From positions 434,001 through 498,000 of the forward strand of contig NZ_JRMB01000002.1 of assembly GCF_000759445.1 (NCBI RefSeq): a stretch of 64,000 nucleotides of DNA. The letters run 5' to 3'. The stretch is from Pseudomonas lutea. GTDB lineage: Bacteria > Pseudomonadota > Gammaproteobacteria > Pseudomonadales > Pseudomonadaceae. Below the pieces are notes generated by a model. That model saw nothing but the letters and a program-made list of their open reading frames with translations, did no database searches and had not been told where the DNA came from. Each line of letters starts with the position of its first letter. Position 1 is the stretch's first letter. Of the stretch, positions 1 to 8,138 are shown one piece after another. The position numbers were made by a program, and so were the translations under genes.

Positions 1-929
1 AGCGTACGCGCCAAGGTGTTCATCGCCATCCAGGGGCAATGCGCGCAACTGCGGCAAGCCGCGCCATTGCCCGCCGTCGGCGCTTCGATGAACGTCTTGT
101 CGGGGCACAGCTGTTGCATCTTGTAGAAGATGCCGCGATCGGTGGCAACGATGAACATTGAATTGGGCAACGTTTGCGCCGCCTTGATCAACTGGCTGGT
201 AGACCCCACCGCGTCAGCGAGATCAATGACGGACTCAGGTGACTCGGGATGCACCAGAATCGCTGCATCGGGGTACAACGCCTTCATGTCTTCCAACTGA
301 CGGGACTTGAACTCCTCGTGAACGATGCAGGCGCCGTCCCACAACAACATGTCGGCACCGGTCTGACGCTGAATGTAACGACCCAGGTGCTTGTCAGGTG
401 CCCAGATTATTTTTTCACCGTTGTCCATGAGGCTTTCGACGATTTCCAGCGCGCAGCTGGAGGTCACCACCCAGTCGGCCCGCGCTTTCACGGCGGCTGA
501 AGTGTTGGCGTAGACCACCACGGTACGGTCGGGGTGCTGATCGCAGAACGCGGAAAAATCCTCGACGGGGCAGCCCAGATCCAGGGAGCACGTGGCGTCC
601 AGCGTTGGCATCAGAACGCGTTTCTCGGGGGTAAGAATTTTCGCGGTTTCCCCCATGAAGCGCACGCCGGCGACCAGAACAGTTTTCGCCGGATGGTTTT
701 TGCCGAACCGCGCCATCTCCAGAGAGTCGGAAACACAACCCCCTGTTTCTTCGGCCAACGCTTGAATGACCGGGTCGCAGTAATAGTGAGCCACCAGCAC
801 AGCGTCCCGCGCCTTGAGCTCGGCCGCAATCAACTGGCGGTACCGGGCCTCTTCTTCCTCGCTCAGGGTTCTGGGCTGCCTGGCGTCCAGATGCGCCTGG
901 ACCAGGAGGCGTTCGGAGATGTGTGTCAT
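1..929 (-). CDS. nadA: Quinolinate synthase NadA (3' end outside window)
   Basis: NadA condenses iminoaspartate with dihydroxyacetone phosphate to make quinolinate in NAD synthesis, using a [4Fe-4S] cluster. About 309 residues are visible, starting [13 protein letters not shown], and the frame is still open at the left edge; the family is about 350 residues long. The three expected cluster cysteines are present: Cys114 in the ATCSLDLGC motif, Cys201 in [11 protein letters not shown], and Cys298 in the CRSCAHC motif. It is transcribed away from the ABC exporter gene. The identification is firm; only the C-terminal end is missing because the window cuts it. Confidence 0.95.
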   Translation of the reverse strand, partial: MTHISERLLVQAHLDARQPRTLSEEEEARYRQLIAAELKARDAVLVAHYYCDPVIQALAEETGGCVSDSLEMARFGKNHPAKTVLVAGVRFMGETAKILTPEKRVLMPTLDATCSLDLGCPVEDFSAFCDQHPDRTVVVYANTSAAVKARADWVVTSSCALEIVESLMDNGEKIIWAPDKHLGRYIQRQTGADMLLWDGACIVHEEFKSRQLEDMKALYPDAAILVHPESPESVIDLADAVGSTSQLIKAAQTLPNSMFIVATDRGIFYKMQQLCPDKTFIEAPTAGNGAACRSCAHCPWMAMNTLART

Positions 930-1163
930 GGGCAATAACCTGAATGCGCATGCGGACGGAAGGTCCGCATGATTGAAATCGGCAGGAAAAGTAGCACGGC
1001 ATCCGTTGAGCGATCACTTAACAGCAGGCCGTTGAATGAAGCGTTCGAAATCGCAGGAGAGTCATTTATTAAAGAGACAAAGCTCGCCGCATTGCCTGCG
1101 AAACCCGCAAGCCAGCCAATCGATGGCAGAATCTGATTCACTGGACAGTTTTTGGAGACCTTC

Positions 1164-3023
1164 ATGCTGGGCGTATTTGAACGACGGCTCGACCCCTTCC
1201 CCCCCGATGAAGCACCGCCCCCACCGGTGGGGCTGGCCCGTTTTCTGTGGGCCTGCACCCGCGGCGCCCGGGGTTACATCCTCATGTTCGCGGTGCTCAG
1301 TGCGTGCGTTTCGCTTTATGAGGCCTGGCTGTTTTCGTTTCTCGGGCAGGTCGTCGACCTTCTTTCGACATGGAAAGCCGGAGGCGTCGCTGCTGAACAG
1401 GAAAGTCGGGCGCTGTGGGGCATTGGCATTGTGCTGGTCGTCAGCATTGGCCTGGTTGCATTGCGCACCATGGTTCAGCATCAGGTGCTGGCGATCAACC
1501 TGCCGCTGCGACTGCGCTGGGACTTTCACCGCTTGATGCTGCGGCAGAGCCTGTCGTTCTTCTCCGATGAGTTTTCCGGCCGGGTCACCACCAAGGTGAT
1601 GCAGACCGCGCTGGCGGTGCGGGAAGTACTCTTCACTCTGATTGAAATCGCGCCCGGCATCGGTGTGTATTTCCTGGCAATCATCGCCCTGGCAGGCGGC
1701 TTTGCCCTGAAGCTCATGCTGCCGTTCATTGCCTGGATCGTCCTGTTCGGGTTGGCGATGCTGTACTTCGTGCCGCGCCTGGGCAAAGTCGGCCAGGAGC
1801 AGGCCAACGCCCGCTCTTCGATGACGGGGCGAATCTCGGACGCCTACACCAACATCACCACCGTGAAACTGTTTTCCCACTCCAAGCGTGAGGCGCATTT
1901 TGCGCGCGCAGCCATGGAGGACTTCAAGCAAACCGGCTTCCGCCAGATGCGCCTCGTCAGCCAGTTCGAGATCGTCAATCAGGCGCTGGTGGTAGCGCTT
2001 ATTCTCGGCGCCGGCGGTTATGCCTTGTGGCTGTGGCACCAGGGTGACGTAGGGACCGGCGCCGTGGCGGCCATCACCGCCATGGCGTTGCGCATCAACG
2101 GCATGTCCCACTGGATCATGTGGCAAATGACCTCGCTGTTCGAGAGCATCGGCACGGTGCAGGACGGCATGGCGACCTTGACCCAGGGGCCGAAGGTGCA
2201 AGACGCGCCTGATGCAAGCGTGCTGGTGACTACCGGTGGTGCGGTCACTTTCGATAACGTCAGCTTCAACTACAACGGCGAGCGTCAGGTGCTGGACGGC
2301 CTGAGCCTGGCTATCCGTCCGGGCGAGAAGATTGGTCTGGTGGGCCGTTCCGGCGCGGGTAAATCCACGCTCATCAACTTGCTGCTGCGTTTCTATGATG
2401 TGGACAGCGGGGAGATCCGCATCGATGGCCAAAACATCAAACAGGTCACGCAAGACAGCCTGCGCAGTGCTATCGGCATGGTCACGCAGGACACGTCGCT
2501 GCTGCATCGCTCGATTCGCGACAACATTGCCTATGGCCGCCCCGACGCGACCGACGAAGAAATCCGCGCTGCCGCAGCCAACGCTCAGGCCGACGGATTC
2601 ATCAGTCAGCTCAGCGACAAGCAGGGTCACAGTGGTTACGACACCTTGGTGGGTGAGCGCGGTATCAAGCTTTCGGGAGGCCAGCGCCAGCGTGTAGCCA
2701 TTGCCCGCGTGATGCTGAAGAACGCGCCGATCCTGCTACTTGATGAAGCCACAAGTGCGCTGGACTCCGAGGTCGAAGTGGCGATTCAGGAAAGCCTGGA
2801 CGAGATGATGAAAGGCAAAACCGTGATCGCGATCGCCCACCGTTTGTCGACCATCGCAGCCATGGACCGACTGATCGTAATGGACGATGGGCGCATCATC
2901 GAGCAGGGCACACACACCGAGTTACTGGCCAGGAACGGTACCTACGCCCGGCTTTGGCACCATCAGAGCGGCGGGTTTCTGGGTGAGGATCAGGGAGTAG
3001 CCGAGGGCGCGGATCACATCTAG
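1164..3023 (+). CDS. ABC exporter, fused permease and ATPase
   Basis: A 619-residue half-transporter of the MsbA/MdlB exporter type, expected to work as a homodimer in the inner membrane; the substrate cannot be read from sequence. The N-terminal half holds the membrane segments, for example around residues 35-55, 95-115 and 155-205. The C-terminal half is a complete nucleotide-binding domain with Walker A GRSGAGKST, signature LSGGQRQR, Walker B ILLLDEATSALD and the switch histidine in IAHRLSTI. I chose the ATG because GGAG lies six bases upstream; a TTG four codons earlier is in frame. It stands alone, divergent from nadA. Confidence 0.88.
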   Translation: MLGVFERRLDPFPPDEAPPPPVGLARFLWACTRGARGYILMFAVLSACVSLYEAWLFSFLGQVVDLLSTWKAGGVAAEQESRALWGIGIVLVVSIGLVALRTMVQHQVLAINLPLRLRWDFHRLMLRQSLSFFSDEFSGRVTTKVMQTALAVREVLFTLIEIAPGIGVYFLAIIALAGGFALKLMLPFIAWIVLFGLAMLYFVPRLGKVGQEQANARSSMTGRISDAYTNITTVKLFSHSKREAHFARAAMEDFKQTGFRQMRLVSQFEIVNQALVVALILGAGGYALWLWHQGDVGTGAVAAITAMALRINGMSHWIMWQMTSLFESIGTVQDGMATLTQGPKVQDAPDASVLVTTGGAVTFDNVSFNYNGERQVLDGLSLAIRPGEKIGLVGRSGAGKSTLINLLLRFYDVDSGEIRIDGQNIKQVTQDSLRSAIGMVTQDTSLLHRSIRDNIAYGRPDATDEEIRAAAANAQADGFISQLSDKQGHSGYDTLVGERGIKLSGGQRQRVAIARVMLKNAPILLLDEATSALDSEVEVAIQESLDEMMKGKTVIAIAHRLSTIAAMDRLIVMDDGRIIEQGTHTELLARNGTYARLWHHQSGGFLGEDQGVAEGADHI

Positions 3024-3132
3024 CCCCTTTTGATCCAGCGTCCGCCCTCTCGGCACGACGGCTTTTCAACGGAGCCGTCGGCCACCTCTTGCAACTGCCG
3101 CGTGCGCTGACCTGCGCGTCCATCAGATTCCG

Positions 3133-3152
3133 CTAGTAGACCGACTTACTAG
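3133..3152. promoter_or_regulatory. Palindromic operator upstream of nemR-like gene
   Basis: CTAGTA and TACTAG form a perfect six-base inverted repeat around an eight-base centre. Inside it lies TAGACCGACTTACTA, a diverged form of the 15-base element found twice upstream of the DJ-1 gene. It ends 18 bases before the regulator's start codon, a position suited to autorepression. Binding by the adjacent TetR-type protein is inferred. Confidence 0.6.
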
Positions 3153-3170
3153 GATGTATTCTCCGACACC

Positions 3171-3773
3171 ATGACTACTCTCACTGCACGCGGTTCATCT
3201 GATGTCCGTCAAGGAATCCTCGACGTCGGCCAGCGTCTCATGGCCGCCAAAGGGTATTCCGCTGTCGGTCTGAACGAGCTTCTGGCCACCGCCGGCGTAC
3301 CGAAAGGCTCCTTCTACCATTACTTCGGTTCGAAGGACGCCTTTGGCGAGGCTTTGCTTGAAAACTACTTCGACGATTACCTCGCGGACATCGACCGCAT
3401 TCTCGGCGAGCCCGGTTTGACCATGGGCGAACGCTTGATGAATTACTGGCGGGTCTGGCAGAACACCCAGTCGTTCGAGAACTGCCAGGGCAAATGCCTT
3501 GCTGTGAAGCTCGGCGTGGAAGTGGCCGATCTTTCGGAATCGATGCGCGCCGTTCTCAAGCGCGGGACTTCCGGGATCACTGACCGCCTGGGCAGCGCGA
3601 TTGAGGCCGGCGTTGCCGACGGCTCACTGCCCGCCTGCGAGCATCCCTATGCCGTTGCGCAAAGTCTCTACCAGCTTTGGGTCGGCGCCAGCGTAATGGT
3701 CAAGATTGAGAAGAGCCTCGCCCCGTTCGAGACTGCAATGGCCTCGACGCGCGCAATATTGCGGCTTGCCTGA
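3171..3773 (+). CDS. NemR-like TetR-family redox/electrophile regulator
   Basis: A 200-residue TetR-type repressor. The N-terminal helix-turn-helix (about residues 12-58) contains VPKGSFYHYFGSKDAFGEALL, closely matching E. coli NemR. The ligand domain keeps the NemR context QGKCLAVKL and VKIEKSLAPFE. These place Cys109 and Lys178 at the positions of NemR Cys106 and Lys175, the pair that senses hypochlorite and reactive carbonyls. A second cysteine, Cys105, lies four residues before; NemR Cys116 is replaced by Ala. It probably represses itself and the downstream DJ-1 gene through the inverted repeats on both sides. NemR controls nemA and gloA in E. coli; neither is visible here, so the regulon differs. 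Confidence 0.85.
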   Translation: MTTLTARGSSDVRQGILDVGQRLMAAKGYSAVGLNELLATAGVPKGSFYHYFGSKDAFGEALLENYFDDYLADIDRILGEPGLTMGERLMNYWRVWQNTQSFENCQGKCLAVKLGVEVADLSESMRAVLKRGTSGITDRLGSAIEAGVADGSLPACEHPYAVAQSLYQLWVGASVMVKIEKSLAPFETAMASTRAILRLA

Positions 3774-3926
3774 ACAGGCACCGCTAGCCTGGATATCCAT
3801 TCTCCGATCTCGACTTTTCTTCATCTGAGCCCAGACTGTGTCCTGCTCTAGGGCCGGTCTTTGCTCGCCGGTAACCAACCTTCTCCCACGACCCCTGACC
3901 AGCATAAAAATATTTTGAAATATCTA

Positions 3927-3941
3927 TAGACGACTGGTCTA
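3927..3941. promoter_or_regulatory. Inverted-repeat operator, copy 1
   Basis: TAGAC-GACTG-GTCTA, a perfect 5+5+5 inverted repeat. An identical copy lies about 210 bases downstream and a diverged one sits before the nemR-like gene. It precedes a 46-codon reading frame, so it may control a promoter of its own. Its assignment to the NemR-like repressor is inferred from proximity. Confidence 0.65.
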
Positions 3942-3974
3942 CTCAGAGTTAAGGTGTACCCACATTGACCCGCC

Positions 3975-4115
3975 ATGAGGACTGACGTGATGAAGATCAG
4001 GACAACGCTTACTGCGCTTGCAACCTCACTCACATCGCTGGCGGATGCAGGCGTCCCTTCAGCTCACCCCGCTGCATCGCTTACTGCCAAGACAGTGGGT
4101 GATCAAAGCGGCTAA
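3975..4115 (+). CDS. Possible small exported peptide or gene remnant
   Basis: A 46-codon frame with an internal ATG at codon 6 that begins MKIRTTLTALATSLTSLADA, resembling the start of a signal peptide. The rest (about 20 residues, rich in Ala, Ser and Thr) has no recognisable domain. It lies between two identical operators, so it would be controlled with the DJ-1 gene. It could be a true small exported peptide or the surviving 5' end of a decayed secreted enzyme. No strong ribosome binding site is visible, and confidence is low. Confidence 0.3.
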   Translation: MRTDVMKIRTTLTALATSLTSLADAGVPSAHPAASLTAKTVGDQSG

Positions 4116-4139
4116 CCAAGCTCTTTTTTGCCCACTTCT

Positions 4140-4154
4140 TAGACGACTGGTCTA
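4140..4154. promoter_or_regulatory. Inverted-repeat operator, copy 2
   Basis: TAGAC-GACTG-GTCTA, identical to copy 1. It lies 72 bases before the DJ-1/PfpI start codon, where a repressor could block the promoter. The gene itself has AAGGA about nine bases before its ATG. Confidence 0.65.
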
Positions 4155-4226
4155 TTAACGTTCCACCTACTGTTCCACAACTTTGACTGCGCAGCAGTCT
4201 TCAACTCAGCTAAAAAGGAATACACG

Positions 4227-4916
4227 ATGAAAGTGCTTATGGTTCTGACTTCTCACGACACCCTTGGCAACACTGGTCGTCCGACCGGTTTCTGGCTTGA
4301 AGAACTGGCCGCGCCCTATTACGCGTTCAGCGACATCAATGCCGAGATCATTCTGGCTTCACCAAAAGGTGGTCAGCCTCCGCTGGACCCGAAAAGCAAC
4401 GAGCCTGACTTCCAGACCGACCTGACGCGTCGATTCGAAAAAGACGAAAAAGCCACCGCTCAACTCGCCAACACCGTGCGCCTGGACAGCGTCTCCCAGG
4501 CAGATTTTGACGCTGTGTTTTATCCGGGTGGCCATGGCCCATTGTGGGATCTGGCTGAAGACCAAAACTCCATTCAATTGATCGAGTCGTTCATCGCGGC
4601 ACATAAACCGGTCGCAGTCGTATGCCACGCGCCTGGTGTCCTGCGTCATGTGAAAAACGCCGACGGCACGCCGCTGGTCGATGGCAAGAAAGTCACCGGT
4701 TTTGCCAACAGCGAAGAAGAAGCCGTCGGCCTGACTGATGTCGTACCTTTTCTGGTCGAAGATGCTCTCAAATCGCTGGGCGGCGTCTACTCGAAAGGCC
4801 CGGACTGGGGCTCTTACGTGCTGACTGACGGCCTGCTCATCACCGGCCAGAACCCGGCGTCTTCAGGCCCGGCGGCAGACGTACTGATCAAGGCACTGCA
4901 AAACAAATCAGCCTGA
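4227..4916 (+). CDS. DJ-1/PfpI (Hsp31-like) type 1 glutamine amidotransferase-like protein A
   Basis: A 229-residue protein of the DJ-1/PfpI superfamily, Hsp31-like branch. The nucleophile elbow AVVCHAPGV places the reactive cysteine at Cys133 followed by His134. Glu25 in GFWLEELAAP is the likely partner acid, and YPGGHGPLWDLAED is the family's glycine-rich loop. Relatives act as cofactor-independent glyoxalases (glyoxalase III) or chaperones under carbonyl stress; the exact activity is inferred. It follows two NemR-like operators and is probably induced by reactive electrophiles. A paralogue, roughly two-thirds identical by eye over the first 140 residues, lies about 6 kb downstream on the other strand. 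Confidence 0.88.
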   Translation: MKVLMVLTSHDTLGNTGRPTGFWLEELAAPYYAFSDINAEIILASPKGGQPPLDPKSNEPDFQTDLTRRFEKDEKATAQLANTVRLDSVSQADFDAVFYPGGHGPLWDLAEDQNSIQLIESFIAAHKPVAVVCHAPGVLRHVKNADGTPLVDGKKVTGFANSEEEAVGLTDVVPFLVEDALKSLGGVYSKGPDWGSYVLTDGLLITGQNPASSGPAADVLIKALQNKSA

Positions 4917-4931
4917 TGCACAGCCAAGGGC

Positions 4932-4951
4932 GAGAGGTGTGCGCACCTCTC
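4932..4951 (+). terminator. Hairpin downstream of DJ-1 gene A
   Basis: GAGAGGTG and CACCTCTC form an eight-base stem around TGCG, starting 16 bases after the stop codon. There is only a CTCTT tail rather than a T run, so it is a probable but imperfect terminator. A second hairpin (GCCCGAC/GTCGGGC followed by TTT) lies about 80 bases further on. Confidence 0.45.
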
Positions 4952-5688
4952 TCTTCCAACACCTCTAGCGAGATCAACGCCATGAACTGGTAATGAACGG
5001 ATTCATCCAAGCCCAGGCCCGACTTTATGTCGGGCTTTGTCGTTTGATCGCGGCGTTGACAGCCTCTGGTACATCACAGGAACCCGAACATACTTCAAGG
5101 GAACAGGCGCGGCACAGCGCCGCTCTGGCGTTGAAACGATCATCGCCCGCCCCTTCTATTACTGTGCAAACACCTTTGTATGCCGGTCAGCGACGGACAG
5201 ATGCTTCGCCTGACAAGCTCCTGTTTACTGCTGGTAAAACACTTCAACGTCATAACGCACTCAACCTGACGGTACTCGGACCCACGCGCGCAGACCATGG
5301 TCGCAATAGCGATCTTGTGATGGCGGACGACGCGGGAGCAGATATCGAAGACGCCTGATCCCACAGACGGATGCCTAGGGCAAGCCGTTGCAATCTGGCT
5401 GGAAGTATCCACGCCGACCAACTGGGTACTGAGGGTTTCGCCAGCGTTACGGTCTAACGCCCACAAACAGCGCCGACAAACATGGGCGTAGCGAGACCAG
5501 CACGCCATCAGCGCAGCGTAGGACTCACTGCCTGACGGGTCTCGCGACAAGCTGTGTCGCCGCGCTTCAGGATCTGATTGAGGCCTATGCAGACGCACAC
5601 TGAGACGCCGCGCCCATCGAACTGATAGGCCTGACCCCGCCGACCTGCACCCCATCAGCTGAATCAGGCGCGGCCGAATGGCAGGCAT
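4952..5688. other. Gene-poor stretch, no convincing coding sequence
   Basis: About 740 bases in which I recognise no gene. Frames of 121 codons on plus and 182 codons on minus are open, but their translations are rich in Ser, Arg and Cys and match no family I know. A three-codon ATG AAC TGG TAA follows a GCGAGA motif near the start and looks like a gene stump. Tandem hairpins near the start probably end transcription from the DJ-1 gene. It may be decayed coding DNA. Confidence 0.4.
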
Positions 5689-5719
5689 AAAAAAGCCGTC
5701 GCACGTGCGACGGCTTTTT
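5689..5719. terminator. Bidirectional rho-independent terminator
   Basis: A perfect inverted repeat GCCGTCGCAC/GTGCGACGGC flanked by A6 on the left and T5 on the right. It lies about 50 bases beyond the stop of the aldehyde dehydrogenase gene and can stop transcription from either side. Confidence 0.85.
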
Positions 5720-5771
5720 GCAGCGTGGGCGGTTACAGAGCTCCACCCACGCTGATATCGCTCACTGGATA

Positions 5772-7178
5772 TCAGTCAACGCTTTTGGCCCAGACAGCCT
5801 GCGCGTTAGTGAACTCGCGCAGGCCGAAGTGCGAGAGTTCGCGGCCATAGCCGCTCTTCTTGACGCCGCCCACCGGGATACGCGCATTGGTGGCCGGGAA
5901 ACCATTGATGAACACGCCACCGGTCTCCAGACGACGGGCGATGCGCTGGGCCCGCGCGATGTCCTGGGTCCACAGGCTGCCGCCCAAACCATAATCGCTG
6001 GTGTTGGCCAGCACGATGGCTTCTTCCGCATTCGCAGCGACAGTGATGGCTGCCACCGGGCCAAATGTTTCTTCATCAAAGGCCGCCATGCCTGGCGCCA
6101 CATCGCCCAGCACGGTAGGTGCATAAAAGTTGCCCGGGCCGTCAATCTTGTGCCCGCCCAGCAGCAAAGTCGCGCCAGCGGCGAGTGTGCGTTGCACCTG
6201 GCCATCAAGCTCGTCACGCAAATCGGCACGGGCCATAGGGCCGACATTATTTGCGCTGTCGAGCGGGTCACCGACCTTCAGTTGCTCAACCGCCGCGACG
6301 AATTTGCGCGTGAATTGCTCGGCTATTGGCGCTTCAAGGATAAAGCGTTTGGCGGCCAGGCAGACCTGACCGGCATTCTGAAAGCGTGCTTCGACGGCCG
6401 CTTTCACTGCCAGGTCAATGTTGGCGTCGGCCAGAACGATGAACGCATCCGAACCGCCCAGTTCCAACAGGCTTTTCTTGAGCGCCTTGCCGGCAGTGGC
6501 CGCCACCGCCGAACCAGCGCGCATGCTGCCGGTCAAGGTCACGGCCGCGATGCGTGGGTCTTCAATCGTGCGGGCGACCGTTTCGTTATCGGCAATGAGG
6601 TTGGTGAACAACCCTTTAGGGAAGCCAGCGGATTCATAGGCCTCTTGCAACGCATAAGCCGAGCCCATCACGTTCGGTGCATGCTTGAGCATGAAGCCGT
6701 TGCCCGACAGCATGATCGGCCCGGAAGCGCGAATCACCTGCCACAGCGGGAAATTCCAGGGCATCACCGCCAGCACAGTGCCAATCGGCAAAAACGAAAC
6801 GTGGACCTCATCCTCGCCCTCTACCTTGACCGGCTCGTCGGCGAGAATCGCTGGGCCGTTATCGGCAATCCACTCGATCGTGGCGGCGCATTTCTCCACC
6901 TCCCCTCGCGCGGCGCCCAGGGTCTTGCCCATCTCGGCAGTGATCAACGCAGCAAAGGACTCCGAGCGCTCGCGCAGCGTGGCGGCCAGACGGCGATAAG
7001 CCAATACTCGCTCGGCCATCGGCGTGGCGCGCCAGAGGCGAAAAGCCGCACCGTTGGCATCAAGCAATTGCTCGACTTCGCTCTGCGTCTGGAAAGGATA
7101 GGTGGCGATCAGCTCGCCGGTAGCGGGGTTGCGCGACGTGGCGACATTTGGCGTAGAGATCGAGCTCAAATCAGACAT
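5772..7178 (-). CDS. NAD(P)-dependent aldehyde dehydrogenase, succinate-semialdehyde type
   Basis: A 468-residue aldehyde dehydrogenase most like the E. coli Sad (YneI) succinate-semialdehyde dehydrogenase group. Key features are PWNFPLWQ (cofactor-binding loop), Glu239 in LLELGGSD, catalytic Cys273 in GQVCLAAKR, and EETFGPV near the C-terminus. It would oxidise an aldehyde to its acid in the cytoplasm; the true substrate is not readable. I chose the ATG seven bases after GAGGT; an ATG two codons upstream and a longer frame are possible. It lies downstream of the MmyB-type regulator on the same strand, about 100 bases away, and that regulator may control it. Confidence 0.86.
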   Translation of the reverse strand: MSDLSSISTPNVATSRNPATGELIATYPFQTQSEVEQLLDANGAAFRLWRATPMAERVLAYRRLAATLRERSESFAALITAEMGKTLGAARGEVEKCAATIEWIADNGPAILADEPVKVEGEDEVHVSFLPIGTVLAVMPWNFPLWQVIRASGPIMLSGNGFMLKHAPNVMGSAYALQEAYESAGFPKGLFTNLIADNETVARTIEDPRIAAVTLTGSMRAGSAVAATAGKALKKSLLELGGSDAFIVLADANIDLAVKAAVEARFQNAGQVCLAAKRFILEAPIAEQFTRKFVAAVEQLKVGDPLDSANNVGPMARADLRDELDGQVQRTLAAGATLLLGGHKIDGPGNFYAPTVLGDVAPGMAAFDEETFGPVAAITVAANAEEAIVLANTSDYGLGGSLWTQDIARAQRIARRLETGGVFINGFPATNARIPVGGVKKSGYGRELSHFGLREFTNAQAVWAKSVD

Positions 7179-7275
7179 GGTCATTACCTCGTTTGGCGGT
7201 CGGTGCAGCACTTTTGCGCTGCGATGACCGTCACTCTAGGTAAGCCCGGAAAGGCCAGGAAGGCGTGTTGTTATC

Positions 7276-8085
7276 CTATGACCGTGAGTCATAGGCAGTG
7301 TGGCGCGGGATGTAGGTCACCAGCGACAAGTCCGGTCGCCCCTCGGGTGTCAGGGCGACGTAGGTGAAATCGATATAGCCGCTGATGGGATGCAACAGGC
7401 GCTTGCGGCCTTCTTCGAATCCTTTGACTTCGGTGTCCTGCCACCACTCCTGAAACTCGGGGCTGAGGGCGGAGAGCTCTTCAACCAGACTGTCGAACGG
7501 TGCCTTGTCCTGAGCCAGCGCGCGTGAAGCCCGAAACGCACTGATCATGCCTCGGGCCATCTGTTCCCAGTCAAGGATGATGGTCCGGTACGGGATATAC
7601 AAAAACAACAGACGCAACGTGTTGCGCTCATGAGGCTGCAGCGAGCCGTAATCCACGAACAGCTCGGCGATGGCGTCGTTCCACGCGAGGATATCCAGGC
7701 GGGCGTTGCGAACATAGGCGGGGATGGGATTGACCGCGCGCACCAGCATTTCCAGGCCGGCGGTCACCCCTCCCCCGGTTGGCGCGGTCGGCACCTCAAG
7801 CGCAGAGAGCGCATACAGGTGAGCGGACTCCACACGATCCAGCTTGAGCACCTTGGAGATCCGTTGCAGCGCATCCGGAGAAGGCTGAATGTCCCGGCCC
7901 TGTTCGAGCCAGGTGTACCAGCTGACACTCACGCCAGCCAAAGCCGCGACTTCCTCGCGACGCAATCCCGGGGTCCGACGCGGTCCTTCAGGCAAACCGA
8001 AATCTTTCGGATCAAGCCGCGCGCGGCGGCTGGAGAGAAACTTGCCGAACTCGCGTCGCTGTTCAATGGACGGTCTTTTTGCCAT
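7276..8085 (-). CDS. XRE-family regulator with MmyB-like ligand domain
   Basis: A 269-residue transcription factor. Residues about 12-80 form a Cro/C1-type helix-turn-helix with the characteristic TPGLRREEVAALAGVSVSWY stretch followed by LEQGRD. The rest matches the MmyB-like ligand-binding domain seen in actinobacterial and pseudomonad regulators, which may bind a fatty-acid-like ligand. Such genes often sit beside the dehydrogenase or reductase they control, so the aldehyde dehydrogenase just downstream is the likely target. This link is inferred from position only. Confidence 0.85.
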   Translation of the reverse strand: MAKRPSIEQRREFGKFLSSRRARLDPKDFGLPEGPRRTPGLRREEVAALAGVSVSWYTWLEQGRDIQPSPDALQRISKVLKLDRVESAHLYALSALEVPTAPTGGGVTAGLEMLVRAVNPIPAYVRNARLDILAWNDAIAELFVDYGSLQPHERNTLRLLFLYIPYRTIILDWEQMARGMISAFRASRALAQDKAPFDSLVEELSALSPEFQEWWQDTEVKGFEEGRKRLLHPISGYIDFTYVALTPEGRPDLSLVTYIPRHTAYDSRS

Positions 8086-8138
8086 AACTCACTCGTGGTC
8101 CCGGTTTTTGTCGATTACCGACAAGCAGGCATCGTGGG

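Noticed and set aside
415..1017. 200-codon minus-strand frame in the nadA region
   Set aside because: The nadA frame, with all three cluster cysteines, is open across the same DNA in another phase and continues off the left edge; this frame is only its shadow.
1062..2630. 522-codon minus-strand open frame
   Set aside because: Lies opposite the ABC exporter, whose Walker and signature motifs are unmistakable; the antisense product is His/Gln/Arg-rich with no motif.
5718..7367. 549-codon plus-strand open frame
   Set aside because: Antisense to the aldehyde dehydrogenase and runs through the terminator; no coding features.
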